Shown here piece after piece: positions 63,141-64,000 of a DNA stretch of 64,000 nt. The notes below the pieces were generated by a model. The model was given only the letters and a program-made list of their open reading frames with translations. It did no database searches and was not told where the DNA came from. The position numbers and the translations under genes are program-made. The stretch spans positions 372,001 to 436,000 of the forward strand of contig NZ_VFPM01000003.1 in NCBI RefSeq assembly GCF_006716675.1. The letters run 5' to 3'. This stretch comes from Humibacillus xanthopallidus (lineage in GTDB: Bacteria > Actinomycetota > Actinomycetes > Actinomycetales > Dermatophilaceae). Each line of letters opens with the position of its first letter. Within the stretch, counting starts at the first letter, position 1.

Positions 63141-64000
63141 CGCTTCTCGCCCTTCTTCGCCGGCATCCCCGCATCGAGGGCGGTGATGGCCGGGTTGTCG
63201 TAGTCGTCGGCGCGCACGACGACGCCTTCGAGCCCCTTGCCGCGGTCGGCCGGTCGCTTCATGAGGCCGAAGGTCCCGTCGGCGATCGCGGCCAGCAGCG
63301 GCGGGTCACCGGCCGCGTCGGAGTCGTTGACGATGCGGTCGAGCAGGTCGACCGCCTCCGAGAGCACCTGGCGGGCCCGGGTCTGGATGAAGCCGTCACG
63401 CGGCGGGTGGAAGTCCTCCGTGAGACCGCTCGCGGCGTTCATGACGTAGCGGACGTTCTGGAGCGCGAGGTCGCGGTCCGAGAGGAAGGGCGTGACGACC
63501 GCCTCGGTCATCATGCCGACGAGCAGGATGCCCTGGCCGGTCATCGCCCCGACGAGGTTGAAGAACCCGTCGAGCAGGTAGCCCCGGAAGACGTCGCCCG
63601 TCATGTGCTTCGTCGGCGGCATCCACTTCAGGGGCGCGTCGGGGAAGAGCTGGCGGGCGAGCAGCGCGTGGGCGAGCTCCATCCGGAAGCTGTCGGGGAT
63701 CTCGGGGTTGATCTCGAAGGCGTGCCCCAGGCCGAGCTGCCAGTCCTCGAGCCCGGCCTCCTTCGCGAAGCACTCGTTGAGCAGCTGGCTCACGGTGACG
63801 GTGTGGGCCGCCTCGACGGCATCGGCGGTCGTGAGGTAGTTGTCCTCGCCCGTGTTGATGATGATGCCGGCGCGGGCGTGGACCTGCCGCGAGAACCGCT
63901 GGTCGACGAAGGTCCGGATCGGGTTGATGTCGCGGAAGAGGATGCCGTACATCGAGTCGTTGAGCATCATGTCGAGACGCTCCATGCCGGCGAGGGCCGC
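63137..64000 (-). CDS. kamD: Lysine 5,6-aminomutase alpha subunit, partial
   Basis: About 288 codons are seen; the protein is normally about 520 aa, so the N-terminal half lies beyond the window. The frame is open through the edge (GMERLDMMLNDSMYGILFRDIN). The visible part has the TIM-barrel C-terminal half with FEINPEIPDSFRMELAHALLARQLFPDAPLKWMPPTKHMTGD. The last residues are AKKGEKR. It is the first of the visible kamD-kamE-kal operon of lysine fermentation. Confidence 0.9.
   Translation of the reverse strand, partial: AALAGMERLDMMLNDSMYGILFRDINPIRTFVDQRFSRQVHARAGIIINTGEDNYLTTADAVEAAHTVTVSQLLNECFAKEAGLEDWQLGLGHAFEINPEIPDSFRMELAHALLARQLFPDAPLKWMPPTKHMTGDVFRGYLLDGFFNLVGAMTGQGILLVGMMTEAVVTPFLSDRDLALQNVRYVMNAASGLTEDFHPPRDGFIQTRARQVLSEAVDLLDRIVNDSDAAGDPPLLAAIADGTFGLMKRPADRGKGLEGVVVRADDYDNPAITALDAGMPAKKGEKR

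Overview
The window is chromosomal DNA of a high-GC actinobacterium, most plausibly from the Intrasporangiaceae/Dermatophilaceae side of the Micrococcales. Codons almost always end in G or C and GTG starts are common. RbpA, a GarA-like FHA protein, ScpA/ScpB, a Ppm/Lnt pair and RbpA-type zinc motifs are all actinobacterial. The family assignment is inference; no rRNA gene is present. Coding density is very high. No gene-free stretch exceeds about 260 bases, and the larger gaps (1796-2004, 2626-2821, 16116-16343, 17259-17517, 28545-28752, 31872-32124) hold repeats, promoters or a riboswitch, or nothing recognised.

Region 1 (1-12.3 kb) is mostly conserved core on the + strand: MBL hydrolase-hisS, then ald-xerD-parA-scpA-scpB-rluB-tyrA-cmk-der. 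Most of these genes overlap by 1-8 bases, so it reads as a few long operons for tRNA charging, chromosome segregation/resolution and translation GTPases. Two 54-bp palindromic repeats sit just after hisS.

Region 2 (12.3-25.3 kb) is more accessory and mainly on the - strand. It holds a secreted trypsin-like protease, tRNA-Pro(GGG), an IS481-type element inserted exactly at the tRNA 3' end with a 15-bp target duplication, a membrane-spanning TIR-DUF4352 protein, a STAS/degenerate-HATPase regulator, a divergent GAF-ANTAR regulator, a Kup K+ transporter, an MBL hydrolase and several membrane proteins.

Region 3 (25.3-36.6 kb, +) is the classic actinobacterial block: CDP-alcohol phosphatidyltransferase, DUF881, small basic protein, DUF881, gcvH, garA-like, ftsR-like MerR, bifunctional nuclease, second MerR, glycine riboswitch, gcvP. 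A GCS2-type ligase follows. The order matches Rv1822-Rv1832 of M. tuberculosis as remembered.

Region 4 (36.7-49 kb) holds metabolic and stress genes: phosphatase, PhzF, rRNA methyltransferase, NUDIX, VanW, a luciferase-like monooxygenase with its FMN reductase behind a palindromic operator, a WXG-collagen-lipase fusion, GNAT, YciO, amylosucrase, and a Fic AMP-transferase whose Shine-Dalgarno lies inside a 14-bp perfect inverted repeat.

Region 5 (48.96-55.24 kb) is bounded by two dif-like Xer sites in inverted orientation. It carries a CotH kinase with ChW repeats, a DUF2332 protein, an RlmC-like methyltransferase and an SRPBCC-ArsR-SRPBCC operon with nested operators.

Region 6 (55.2-64 kb) holds marR, membrane proteins, an MFS transporter, rbpA behind a SigR-like promoter, fxsA-ppm-lnt, and the start of a lysine-fermentation operon (kamD-kamE-kal) running off the window. 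Gene strand bias shifts from mostly + on the left to - at the far right. Together with the dif-like sites, this suggests that the window spans the replication terminus.
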